A DNA stretch of 6,162 nucleotides, taken from assembly GCA_030609215.1 (NCBI GenBank), contig JAUWCR010000089.1:1-6162 (forward strand). The letters run 5' to 3'. Below the pieces are notes generated by a model, which saw only the letters and a list, made by a program, of their open reading frames with translations, did no database searches and was not told the origin of the DNA. This stretch comes from Actinomycetes bacterium. Lineage in GTDB: Bacteria; Actinomycetota; Humimicrobiia; Humimicrobiales; Humimicrobiaceae. A program made the position numbers and the translations under genes. Positions 1 to 6,006 of this stretch are shown in pieces; position 1 is the stretch's first letter; each line of letters opens with the position of its first letter.

Positions 1-61
1 AGCTTTACTATATTTCTATGTCAATAAAAAATTATTTTTTTATAACTTTCTAAATTAATTA

Positions 62-77
62 TAAGGATTTAAGGATT
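62..77. repeat. Tandem TAAGGATT pair downstream of the cluster
   Basis: Two adjacent copies of TAAGGATT, with a third partial copy TAAGGAT at 99-105 that touches the stop codon of the acyltransferase. Too short to class as a known element. The rest of 1-105 has no gene and no G+C-containing hairpin that would end transcription. Confidence 0.35.
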
Positions 78-105
78 AGATTATATATTAGAATTTATTA
101 AGGAT

Positions 106-663
106 CTATTCTTTAATAATCTTTAATGGGTTTCCAGCTGCCATGCAATTTTCAGGAATAGATTTTAAAACAAGAGAGTGAGCTCCAATAGCTGTGTTAT
201 CCCCTATCTTAACAGGTCCTAATATTGTAACATTTGTGTATAGAGTTACATTATTTCCAATTACTGGATAACCATGTTTTCCATGATGAAATATAGTGTG
301 GCCTAATCCGCCAAGTGTTACATTTGAAAAAATACTTACGTTATTTCCTATCTTTACTCCCCTACCAATAACAACTCCTGCTGAATGCCATATCCTGCAA
401 CCTGAACCAATTTCAGCATTAGGATCTATTTCTGCTCCATTTATAAAAAAGTTTATTCTACAAAAAATTTCAGCAATTAGTCTAAGCTTAATCTTGTAAA
501 TCCAGTGATAAAAGCGGTAAAAAATTAAAGCTTGTACTCCAGGTTTAACCATCAATATTCTAATTGCACCCCAGATGCTTGGTTTGCCTTTCATTGTCCC
601 GTATTTACTGAATAGTATTTTTACATCTTCTTTTAAATTACCATTATCATTAATATTATTCAT
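106..663 (-). CDS. CysE-like short-form hexapeptide O-acetyltransferase (serine acetyltransferase family, acceptor uncertain)
   Basis: A 185-residue left-handed beta-helix acyltransferase that would transfer an acetyl group from acetyl-CoA to a hydroxyl. The short helical N-terminal part (about 10-70, with the KPGVQAL and FYHWIY segments) resembles short serine acetyltransferases. Hexapeptide repeats fill about 76-165 and the family end-signature AAGNP lies at 175-179. Aligned by eye to E. coli CysE, catalytic His158 corresponds to H93 (IWHSAG), Asp143 to E78 and His193 to H130, the last next to a two-residue insertion. CysE Asp157, a serine-binding residue, is replaced by W92. That makes cysteine synthesis (O-acetylserine formation) possible but not certain; a sugar or other hydroxyl acceptor is an alternative. 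The ATG at 663 keeps the conserved LKEDVK start but has no clear Shine-Dalgarno. It is the last gene of the cluster, 65 bases after the nuclease-like gene. Family assignment is firm, substrate is not. Confidence 0.85.
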   Translation of the reverse strand: MNNINDNGNLKEDVKILFSKYGTMKGKPSIWGAIRILMVKPGVQALIFYRFYHWIYKIKLRLIAEIFCRINFFINGAEIDPNAEIGSGCRIWHSAGVVIGRGVKIGNNVSIFSNVTLGGLGHTIFHHGKHGYPVIGNNVTLYTNVTILGPVKIGDNTAIGAHSLVLKSIPENCMAAGNPLKIIKE

Positions 664-685
664 AATAAAAAATTTATACTCATAT

Positions 686-703
686 TAATTAATGTATTAA
701 TTA
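686..703. repeat. Short AT-only inverted repeat upstream of the CysE-like gene
   Basis: TAATTAAT and ATTAATTA flank the two bases GT, an 8+8 dyad starting 23 bases before the ATG of the acyltransferase. TATAAT-like boxes lie around it (719-714 and 705-700) without good -35 partners. It may be an operator, or chance in AT-rich DNA. Confidence 0.25.
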
Positions 704-728
704 TATATATAATATTATACGTAATAAT

Positions 729-1121
729 TTATTTTTTTATATATTTAAAAATCAGACTATGGAAGTCTTTTTTATAAAAAAGTTTTATATTTATATCAGG
801 ATATAATTTTCTTAATTTTTTTAATTTTTGATTTTTTTTAGTAACAAGTTTTTGATTTAATGTGGTTAGCTCAATATATAAATTATGATCTGGAAGGTAA
901 AAATCAGGTGTAAAGCTTTCAGCTGGAATGTTATCTTTATCCCATTCAAGTGGAAAAGTTTTTGGCTCGTACTCCCATTTTATTCTATAAAAATCAAGAA
1001 TTTTAGCAAATTCTCTTTCACTTTCGTGAGCAAAATTTATCCTATCTGCACTTGCAAACTCAATGTCTATTTTTTTTGTTTTAGCTTCATTATTTTTTAT
1101 ATTTGGAACTTTATTAATCAT
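729..1121 (-). CDS. Conserved hypothetical protein with a PD-(D/E)XK-like nuclease core
   Basis: A 130-residue soluble protein with no signal peptide or membrane segment. The layout looks like a small PD-(D/E)XK nuclease: an N-terminal helix with E35 and E37 (HESEREFAKIL), a strand region WEYEPKTF at 49-56, then TPDFYLP at 71-77 giving Asp73, then YIELTT at 82-87 giving Glu84. The usual E-x-K lysine is Thr86 here, but a basic helix begins right after it (K91, K95, K96), so a migrated lysine could complete the site. The C-terminus (110-130) is a strand plus a basic helix. From memory, similar uncharacterised actinobacterial proteins share the PDFYLP and IE(L/V)TT signatures, so the E-x-T form may be a family trait. 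The ATG lies 3 bases after the DUF151 stop codon, so the two are almost certainly co-translated. Nuclease activity is inference; a catalytically dead DNA-binding protein is possible. Confidence 0.72.
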   Translation of the reverse strand: MINKVPNIKNNEAKTKKIDIEFASADRINFAHESEREFAKILDFYRIKWEYEPKTFPLEWDKDNIPAESFTPDFYLPDHNLYIELTTLNQKLVTKKNQKLKKLRKLYPDINIKLFYKKDFHSLIFKYIKK

Positions 1122-1124
1122 TAA

Positions 1125-1625
1125 CTACTTATTAAAATCTTCAGGCTTTACATGATCCAGAAAACTTTTGAATTTTTTTACTTCTTCATCAATGGATTGA
1201 ATTCGTAGACCGGCAGAGCTAAGTACATAATCAGCTGCAAAAATACTACACTTTTCCCTTACTGCAATTGCAATAGCATCTGAAGGTCTTGAATCTATAT
1301 TAATAACTTTATTTTTTAAAGATATTATATTTATAATAGCGTAAAAAGTATTATCTTTGATGTCTGATATTTCAATAGCATTTATCTTTAAATTTAAGTT
1401 ATTTAGTATATTTACAATTAGATCATGGGTCATTGGCCTGGGAGTTTTGATATTTGATAATTCTAATGCAATTGCTGATGCTTCAAATGCTCCAACCCAA
1501 ATAGGAAGATATCTATCACCATTTTTTTCCTTTAAGAGTATAATTGGTTTTTGGGATGGGAATTCTATTCTAACTCCTTCCAAGGACATTTCTATTAAAT
1601 TGTTATTGTCTCTTTTTTTACTCAT
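1125..1625 (-). CDS. Bifunctional nuclease family protein (DUF151, Rv1829-like)
   Basis: A 166-residue protein of the DUF151/BFN family, which includes Thermotoga TM0160, Mycobacterium Rv1829 and plant BBD proteins; the plant members were reported to have DNase and RNase activity, and the bacterial role is poorly defined. Family marks are NGDRYLPIWVG followed by EASAIAL (about 35-54), PRPMTHDL (62-69), SRPSDAIAIAVR (112-123) and the C-terminal KFKSFLDHVKPEDF (151-164). No UVR domain follows. A TTG three codons upstream (at 1634) would give 169 residues; the ATG at 1625 is preferred because it is a standard codon and the TTG has no ribosome-binding site, although GAAG just before the ATG is also weak. 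The gene follows hpt after about 105 bases holding a palindrome and a possible promoter, and ends 3 bases before the nuclease-like gene. Its presence downstream of FHA and FtsR-like genes matches actinobacterial synteny. Confidence 0.9.
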   Translation of the reverse strand: MSKKRDNNNLIEMSLEGVRIEFPSQKPIILLKEKNGDRYLPIWVGAFEASAIALELSNIKTPRPMTHDLIVNILNNLNLKINAIEISDIKDNTFYAIINIISLKNKVINIDSRPSDAIAIAVREKCSIFAADYVLSSAGLRIQSIDEEVKKFKSFLDHVKPEDFNK

Positions 1626-1689
1626 AAACTTCAAATTGAAAAAAATATTTTATAACTTCAAGACGGATATTTATTTTACTATTAATATA

Positions 1690-1717
1690 ATTATATCACT
1701 TAAAAATATATTTTTAA
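1690..1717 (-). promoter_or_regulatory. Possible internal promoter ahead of the DUF151 gene
   Basis: On the minus strand an exact extended -10 element, TGATATAAT (1698-1690), is preceded after a 16-base spacer by TTAAAA (1717-1712), which matches four of six -35 positions. A start near 1683 would leave about 58 bases before the ATG at 1625. In such AT-rich DNA TATAAT is common by chance; the TG extension and the position in the longest gap between genes raise the odds somewhat. Confidence 0.35.
1700..1717. repeat. Perfect 18-base AT-only palindrome between hpt and the DUF151 gene
   Basis: TTAAAAATATATTTTTAA is its own reverse complement. It lies 13 bases beyond the hpt stop codon and overlaps the putative -35 of the internal promoter. 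It could be an operator or a weak hairpin. With no G or C in the stem and no separate U-tract it is a poor intrinsic terminator. Confidence 0.4.
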
Positions 1718-1730
1718 TATATATTGTTTA

Positions 1731-2333
1731 TTAAAAAATTGAGCTATTTTTAATTGATTCAATATCTTTTTTAACTGTATCTATTTTTAATTCGTGGATA
1801 GCATTAAGATTTCTAAACTTTTGCTTGTAATCTAGTCCATACCCAACTATATAATTTTCCCCAATATTAAAACCTACATATTTTATTTTTATATCTGTTA
1901 TTCTTCTTACATTCCTATCTAGTAGAGTGCAGATTTCCAAACTTTTTGGGTACCTGGCTTTTAAAGTTCGCATTAAATAGCTGATAGTGAGTCCTGTATC
2001 AATTATATCCTCTACTATAAGCACATCCATGCCTTCAATAGGCTCTTCTAAATCTTTGGTAATTCTGACTACTCCCGTAGAACTCTCACCTATTCCATAA
2101 GTTGATATACTCATAATATCTAAACAGATTTCTAAATCAATATGACGGATTAAGTCAGTTAGAAATATTATGCCGCCTCTTAAAACACTAATGAGTAGTA
2201 AATCTTTTCCTATGTAGTCTTCTGTGATTTTATTACCAAGTTCAATAACTTTTTTTTGAATATCTTCACTTGAAAATAAAACTTTACCTATAATATCATT
2301 TCTTAAAAGATTTCTTTTTATTTGTTCATTCAA
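1731..2333 (-). CDS. hpt: Hypoxanthine phosphoribosyltransferase
   Basis: A 200-residue purine salvage enzyme that joins PRPP to hypoxanthine (and usually guanine) to give IMP or GMP in the cytoplasm. Visible marks: LRGG at 51-54 (pyrophosphate loop), the flexible-loop region STYG at 77-80, the PRPP-binding signature VLIVEDIIDTGLT at 104-116 with E108, D109 and catalytic D112, and VGYGLDYKQKFRNL at 163-176 with the conserved Asp168. Length is close to the family norm of about 180 plus a short C-terminal extension. The only standard start in frame is TTG at 2333; the nearby ATG at 2329 is out of frame and soon stops. No Shine-Dalgarno precedes the TTG. The DUF3048 stop codon lies 6 bases upstream in the same frame, so translation probably depends on termination-reinitiation. 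In many bacteria hpt sits between tilS and ftsH; neither is next to it here. Confidence 0.95.
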   Translation of the reverse strand: MNEQIKRNLLRNDIIGKVLFSSEDIQKKVIELGNKITEDYIGKDLLLISVLRGGIIFLTDLIRHIDLEICLDIMSISTYGIGESSTGVVRITKDLEEPIEGMDVLIVEDIIDTGLTISYLMRTLKARYPKSLEICTLLDRNVRRITDIKIKYVGFNIGENYIVGYGLDYKQKFRNLNAIHELKIDTVKKDIESIKNSSIF

Positions 2334-2339
2334 AGTTTT

Positions 2340-3488
2340 TTAATATGTTAATCTATCAATGCTTGGTATTATTGATACCCAGGTTGATCCTCTATTGAGC
2401 AGGACAATTTTTCCATCATCATCTTTAAATGTAAAAGGATCAAAAATGCTGTATCTTTCCCAGCTTCCCTCAATAATATTTCCATCTAGAAAGTAATATG
2501 CTTTACCGCTCTGAGTGGTTCTAACAACCATATGACCAGCAGCATCTCCAGAATTTTCAATGTCTGTTATCATTACAATTACATTATTTAGAGTAATCTG
2601 TTCTCCTGTTTCTCTATCTTTATGAGGAGAACCTGCTAGATACTTTATATAATTATTATTATCAATATCATATTCAAAATCTATTTTAAATTTATCAGTT
2701 GAAAAATCAACAGTTATATTAGAGATATTTCCCCTATCAGATTGTACTGAATCCAATTTAAATCTAAATGGAGAAAGCCCTCCTTCAAGTGAATACCCAT
2801 AATTTTCTGCGTCTTCTTTAAGTTTTACTGTAGACATACAAGCAGTATGTTCCAGTGCTGAGTGTCTGCTGCTATCTCTCCAACCAGATGAAGTGTAGGC
2901 AAGAACTTCACTATTGCCATCCAAGACATCCATATCCATACTTTCTATTATTGGGTAACATTCGGGATAAGTCCCCCAGAATGCATATATTGGGTCAAAG
3001 CTTCTTGCAATTTCAGCATAATATTGTCTTGCACTTCTGATTGGTGCCATAATTTCTGCTTCGTATGAAGAGTAAACTGCAACGTATCTTGTTATACCTC
3101 CTTCATCAACAACTTCAAATACTACATCAGCAAGGTGCAGACCTGATTGAGGTCTTGACTCAGGATGATTTTCAATCATAACAGCAATAGGCCTATAATT
3201 TTTTACACTATCAGAAATCTCAAGTCCGCTAAGTATATTTATATTACCAGTAATTTCTGCACCACTCACTTCTTCAATTTCTTCTACTTCCTCTTCTTTC
3301 TCTATTTCTTCTTCTTCAGTAGTAACTTCCTCTACAGATTCCTCAATCTTTTCTGGAGCTTCTTCAATTGCAGGTTTACCACAGCCTCCAAAGGAAAAAA
3401 TAATTGTAACACAAAGAATTAATCCAAGAATAAGTACAGAAATAAAAATAACTTTTGCAGATTTTATTTTTTTCTTTACTAGATTCAC
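2340..3488 (-). CDS. DUF3048 domain-containing (YerB-like) lipoprotein
   Basis: A 382-residue envelope protein of unknown biochemical function, related to Bacillus YerB. A basic N-terminus and hydrophobic segment (about 13-33) lead to a lipobox-like FGGC with Cys36 as the probable lipidated residue. Residues 42-77 form a strongly acidic, Glu-rich stalk. The N-terminal DUF3048 domain spans about 85-225 with RPQSGLHLADVVFE (112-125), GGITRYVAVY (130-139) and APIRSARQYY (148-157); the C-terminal DUF3048 domain spans about 250-378 and ends with the GSTWVSIIP block (367-375). The start is GTG at 3488, chosen because GGAGG stands just upstream. It lies 41 bases after the DD-carboxypeptidase gene, which suggests a cell-wall-related role outside the membrane. 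This is inference from context; the family has no established activity. Confidence 0.9.
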   Translation of the reverse strand: MNLVKKKIKSAKVIFISVLILGLILCVTIIFSFGGCGKPAIEEAPEKIEESVEEVTTEEEEIEKEEEVEEIEEVSGAEITGNINILSGLEISDSVKNYRPIAVMIENHPESRPQSGLHLADVVFEVVDEGGITRYVAVYSSYEAEIMAPIRSARQYYAEIARSFDPIYAFWGTYPECYPIIESMDMDVLDGNSEVLAYTSSGWRDSSRHSALEHTACMSTVKLKEDAENYGYSLEGGLSPFRFKLDSVQSDRGNISNITVDFSTDKFKIDFEYDIDNNNYIKYLAGSPHKDRETGEQITLNNVIVMITDIENSGDAAGHMVVRTTQSGKAYYFLDGNIIEGSWERYSIFDPFTFKDDDGKIVLLNRGSTWVSIIPSIDRLTY

Positions 3489-3492
3489 TTAG

Positions 3493-3497
3493 CCTCC
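3493..3497 (-). promoter_or_regulatory. Ribosome-binding site deciding the GTG start of the DUF3048 gene
   Basis: GGAGG, the strongest Shine-Dalgarno in the window, ends 4 bases before the GTG at 3488. It supports GTG over any other codon and suggests this lipoprotein is translated more strongly than its neighbours. Confidence 0.75.
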
Positions 3498-3529
3498 GAT
3501 ACTAAATTTTTATTAATACTATATCACTC

Positions 3530-4864
3530 TTATATTTTTCTTGAAAATAAATTTTTAATAATTATAAATGTAAAAACGAAAAAGTAAAATGCTATTATAA
3601 AAAATAAAATTTTTTTTGATTGTTGTTCATTTTCAGTTGATAGTTCCTGGTAAATAAAGGGTTCTTCGATAGAATCCTTTGTTATCAATTTTAATTCTTT
3701 TTCACTATTGCCATTTATATTGATATCTAAAGTTCCAAAAACCTGATTTTCTAATACAGGCAAATCAAAATTATTTATCAGATTGTCTTCCAAATATATT
3801 TCATCTGAAGCTGTATTTATAAGTTTTGTGAAATCAGAATCAGGATACAAGTCAATTTCTATTTTACTAATATCACCAAATTTTATAGTTTTAAATATAT
3901 TATCAGAATTAACAATTTCTGTATATTTAAAGTTATTATAAATCCAGTTATTGATATTGATAGCGTCTTTTTCACGATTATCTTTTAAACTATTTAAAAT
4001 TACTGTAATTGTATTTAGACCATCTTTTTCAGAGTAAATTACCAAACAGAATCCTGCATTTTTAGTATAACCTGTTTTTACTCCTTTTATATAATCATAT
4101 TTAAGGAGTTTATTTGTATTGAAAATATCGATTTCTTCATCGTTTATTTCAATTACATCTTCACTTATATTTACAATATTTCTAAATAAATTATCTTCTA
4201 AACAATATTTTGTGATTATTGCTATATCTTTAGAAGTTGTCTTATGATCTGGGAATTCTGTATCAAGACCATTGGTATTTTGAAAAAAAGTATCTTTTGC
4301 TCCAATTTGCCTTGCTTTTAAATTCATTAATTTAACAAAATCATCAACACTACCTGAAACATATTCTGCAAGAGCAATTGTTGCATTATTATGTGAGCTA
4401 ATAAGAGAAGCTTTTAGTAAATCTATAAGACTAATTTCATCACCTGTATCAAAACGGAAAAAAGAATTATTTCTTCCGGATGCATTTTTAGAAATTGTTG
4501 TAGTTTCGTTAAAGTTATCGATATTTTCAATAGCTACTATTGCTGTTAATATTTTAGTTATGCTTGCAGGATACATAATTCTTGAAGAATTTTTTTCCCA
4601 TAAAATTTCTCCCGTATCATATTCCATAACAATTGCTGATTCTGCAGTAACATAAATATAATCATCTATAGAATCTTCATTATTTATTTCAAATTCATAT
4701 ACATCACATAACAATTCACTGTCTTCTTCAATACTGGAATCTAAACCAAAAGATTTGTAGGGATTATTAAATAAAATTATACTAAATATAATAATGAAAA
4801 GCATGCAGTAATTTAAAGTATGCTTTGGTATTTTTTTCATTATCGTGGATTTTCTACCTGTCAT
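3530..4864 (-). CDS. D-alanyl-D-alanine carboxypeptidase (peptidase S11, DacA/DacF type)
   Basis: A 444-residue low-molecular-weight penicillin-binding protein that removes the terminal D-Ala from peptidoglycan pentapeptides outside the membrane, limiting crosslinking. A hydrophobic N-terminal segment (about 18-33) is a signal peptide or anchor. The catalytic domain spans about 70-300 with SxxK as S101-I-T-K104 after MYPA, SxN as S157-H-N159 and KTG at 263-265. Residues about 320-400 look like the PBP5 C-terminal beta domain (LPVLENQVFGTLDI at 368-381). A second hydrophobic helix (418-437) followed by basic residues anchors the C-terminus. The ATG at 4864 overlaps the preceding regulator's stop as ATGA, and GGAAA lies upstream. 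A second ATG at 4840 would give a neater signal peptide but has no ribosome-binding site at the right distance. Family membership is certain; the exact paralogue is not. Confidence 0.95.
   Translation of the reverse strand: MTGRKSTIMKKIPKHTLNYCMLFIIIFSIILFNNPYKSFGLDSSIEEDSELLCDVYEFEINNEDSIDDYIYVTAESAIVMEYDTGEILWEKNSSRIMYPASITKILTAIVAIENIDNFNETTTISKNASGRNNSFFRFDTGDEISLIDLLKASLISSHNNATIALAEYVSGSVDDFVKLMNLKARQIGAKDTFFQNTNGLDTEFPDHKTTSKDIAIITKYCLEDNLFRNIVNISEDVIEINDEEIDIFNTNKLLKYDYIKGVKTGYTKNAGFCLVIYSEKDGLNTITVILNSLKDNREKDAININNWIYNNFKYTEIVNSDNIFKTIKFGDISKIEIDLYPDSDFTKLINTASDEIYLEDNLINNFDLPVLENQVFGTLDININGNSEKELKLITKDSIEEPFIYQELSTENEQQSKKILFFIIAFYFFVFTFIIIKNLFSRKI
4861..4864 (-). other. ATGA stop/start overlap between regulator and carboxypeptidase genes
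   Basis: The regulator ends with TGA and the carboxypeptidase starts with ATG in a shared ATGA, the classic arrangement for translational coupling. This argues that both proteins are made from one message in linked amounts. Confidence 0.8.
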
Positions 4865-5589
4865 TTATACATTTCCAGGAACTTCTTATTTTCTTTTTTT
4901 ACTAAAAGCGAATGTAGTTCGCAAAAACAATTCTCCAATTTGTATAATGTTTTAGATGCTTTTTTATGAGAAATTTTACTTGAAGATTTAAATAATGGAA
5001 TTACTATCTGTTTAATAAAAGAAGAATGTCTATTTGCAAAATTTTCAAATAATTTTAAGTGTTTTACTTGTATTCCAAATTTTGAAAGTTCACAAATAAT
5101 ATTTAATATTTCAATATCTTTCCCATCAATTATAAATTTCCCATCTTCTTCTTTCCAATCTATAATATTATTGTCAAGCAAGTCATTGATGTACTCCTGT
5201 GACAATTTATATTTATCTTTAATTTCATTAATTGTTAGTTTGGTTGACTTAAGGCTTCTGTCTTTATCAGCAGTCTTTAATTTTAGCACATTCAAAACTT
5301 TCTTATCCCCTGCTCTTCTTTTAAAATCTACAGAATCTATCTTTTCTTTTATAACATCCAGCGGCATGAAGTATTCTTTCTGCATTTTTAATATATAATT
5401 TAATTTTTTTACATCATTCTTGTAATAGATTCTATATCTATTTCCTGCCCTTTTAGGTGTTATAATACCCTTTGTTTCTAGAAATCTTAATTTGCTTCGG
5501 GACAAATCAGGATAAAATTCTTTCATTTTCTTGACTAATTCACCAATTGTAATAAAAGATTTTTTAGTTGTTTTTTTAGTTGACTTCAT
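4861..5589 (-). CDS. ftsR: MerR-family transcriptional regulator, FtsR/Rv1828-like
   Basis: A 242-residue DNA-binding regulator. The MerR winged helix-turn-helix occupies about 12-84: the ITIGELVKKMKEFYPDLSRS start, then the KLRFLETKGIITPKRAGNRYR stretch (33-53) and the MPLDVIKEKID helix (75-85). A lysine-rich linker (90-117) leads to a C-terminal domain (about 117-232) beginning LTINEIKDKY, with the GIQVKHLKLF and IVIPL segments typical of mycobacterial Rv1828 and corynebacterial FtsR, and unlike metal- or drug-sensing MerR proteins with their metal-binding cysteines. FtsR of Corynebacterium activates ftsZ, so control of cell division is the likely role. The gene starts 12 bases after the FHA gene with a good AAGGAT ribosome-binding site and overlaps the carboxypeptidase gene by 4 bases, tying a division regulator to a peptidoglycan enzyme. 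Assignment to the FtsR group rests on whole-protein similarity recalled by eye. Confidence 0.88.
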   Translation of the reverse strand: MKSTKKTTKKSFITIGELVKKMKEFYPDLSRSKLRFLETKGIITPKRAGNRYRIYYKNDVKKLNYILKMQKEYFMPLDVIKEKIDSVDFKRRAGDKKVLNVLKLKTADKDRSLKSTKLTINEIKDKYKLSQEYINDLLDNNIIDWKEEDGKFIIDGKDIEILNIICELSKFGIQVKHLKLFENFANRHSSFIKQIVIPLFKSSSKISHKKASKTLYKLENCFCELHSLLVKKENKKFLEMYK

Positions 5590-5594
5590 TGCAG

Positions 5595-5600
5595 ATCCTT
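5595..5600 (-). promoter_or_regulatory. Ribosome-binding site of the MerR-family gene
   Basis: AAGGAT reads on the minus strand with 5 bases between it and the ATG at 5589. It sits just after the FHA stop codon, so the regulator can be translated on its own rather than only by coupling. Confidence 0.7.
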
Positions 5601-5601
5601 A

Positions 5602-6006
5602 TTAAAAAGAAAAGAATAAAAAGATATATTTACCAATCTGTATTCTATCTCCATTACATAATTCTAAATAATCTACACGTTTGCTGTTTATATAAGTACC
5701 ATTTAAACTACCTAAGTCAGATATTGTATAATTACCATTACTTTTTTTTATTACTGCGTGTTTTCTTGAAACAGTTATATCATCCAACAATATATCTGAT
5801 TCTATGCTTCTTCCAATATTAAGTATTGACTTAGTTAAAAAGAATTTCTCACCAACAATTGGCCCTTTTATTACTACCAAACCAACCTTATCTTTTTCTA
5901 TCTTTTTTAAGTCTTGAATAATGTCTTCTGATATCTCTTCAATATATTCTATCGTCTGATCTTTTATAGAATCTGTTTTATTGTTTTTGTTTTTTTCATT
6001 ATCCAT
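5602..6006 (-). CDS. FHA domain protein, GarA/OdhI-like
   Basis: A 134-residue cytoplasmic phosphothreonine-binding protein. The first 40 residues are charged and probably disordered; the FHA domain fills about 41-134. All core residues are present: GRS (65-67), the VSRKHA motif (79-84) and GSLNGTYIN (99-107), followed by NGDRIQIGK (118-126). The domain closely resembles mycobacterial GarA, an inhibitor and regulator of 2-oxoglutarate-metabolising enzymes that is switched by Ser/Thr kinase phosphorylation of an N-terminal ETT motif. That motif is not present: the N-terminal tail has single threonines T11 and T18 only, with T18 (DQTIEYI) the best candidate. The C-terminus stops directly after the last strand, without the tail seen in GarA. 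First gene of the cluster; the ATG at 6006 has only a weak upstream AAG. The next gene being FtsR-like matches the mycobacterial order. Confidence 0.9.
   Translation of the reverse strand: MDNEKNKNNKTDSIKDQTIEYIEEISEDIIQDLKKIEKDKVGLVVIKGPIVGEKFFLTKSILNIGRSIESDILLDDITVSRKHAVIKKSNGNYTISDLGSLNGTYINSKRVDYLELCNGDRIQIGKYIFLFFSF

Noticed and set aside
19..24. TTGACA on the minus strand as a -35 box of a downstream gene
   Set aside because: The matching -10 would fall at or beyond the window edge, so it cannot be assessed.
26..42. AT-only inverted repeat as a terminator of the cluster
   Set aside because: The stem is only A and T, the T-run is part of the stem itself, and it lies more than 60 bases past the last stop codon.
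1357..1734. Plus-strand open frame of 125 codons opposite the DUF151 gene
   Set aside because: It overlaps a strongly conserved gene over most of its length and has no family features of its own; the length is expected where AT-rich coding sequence leaves few antisense stops.
3165..3422. Plus-strand open frame rich in Phe and Tyr opposite the lipoprotein gene
   Set aside because: It is the antisense of the Glu-rich stalk and signal peptide; the composition follows from the GAA repeats and no ribosome-binding site or family match is seen.
3489..3560. Internal promoter before the DUF3048 gene (TGATATAGT with an upstream TTTTCA)
   Set aside because: The -10 is imperfect, the -35 matches only four positions and lies inside the carboxypeptidase gene; such matches are expected by chance here.
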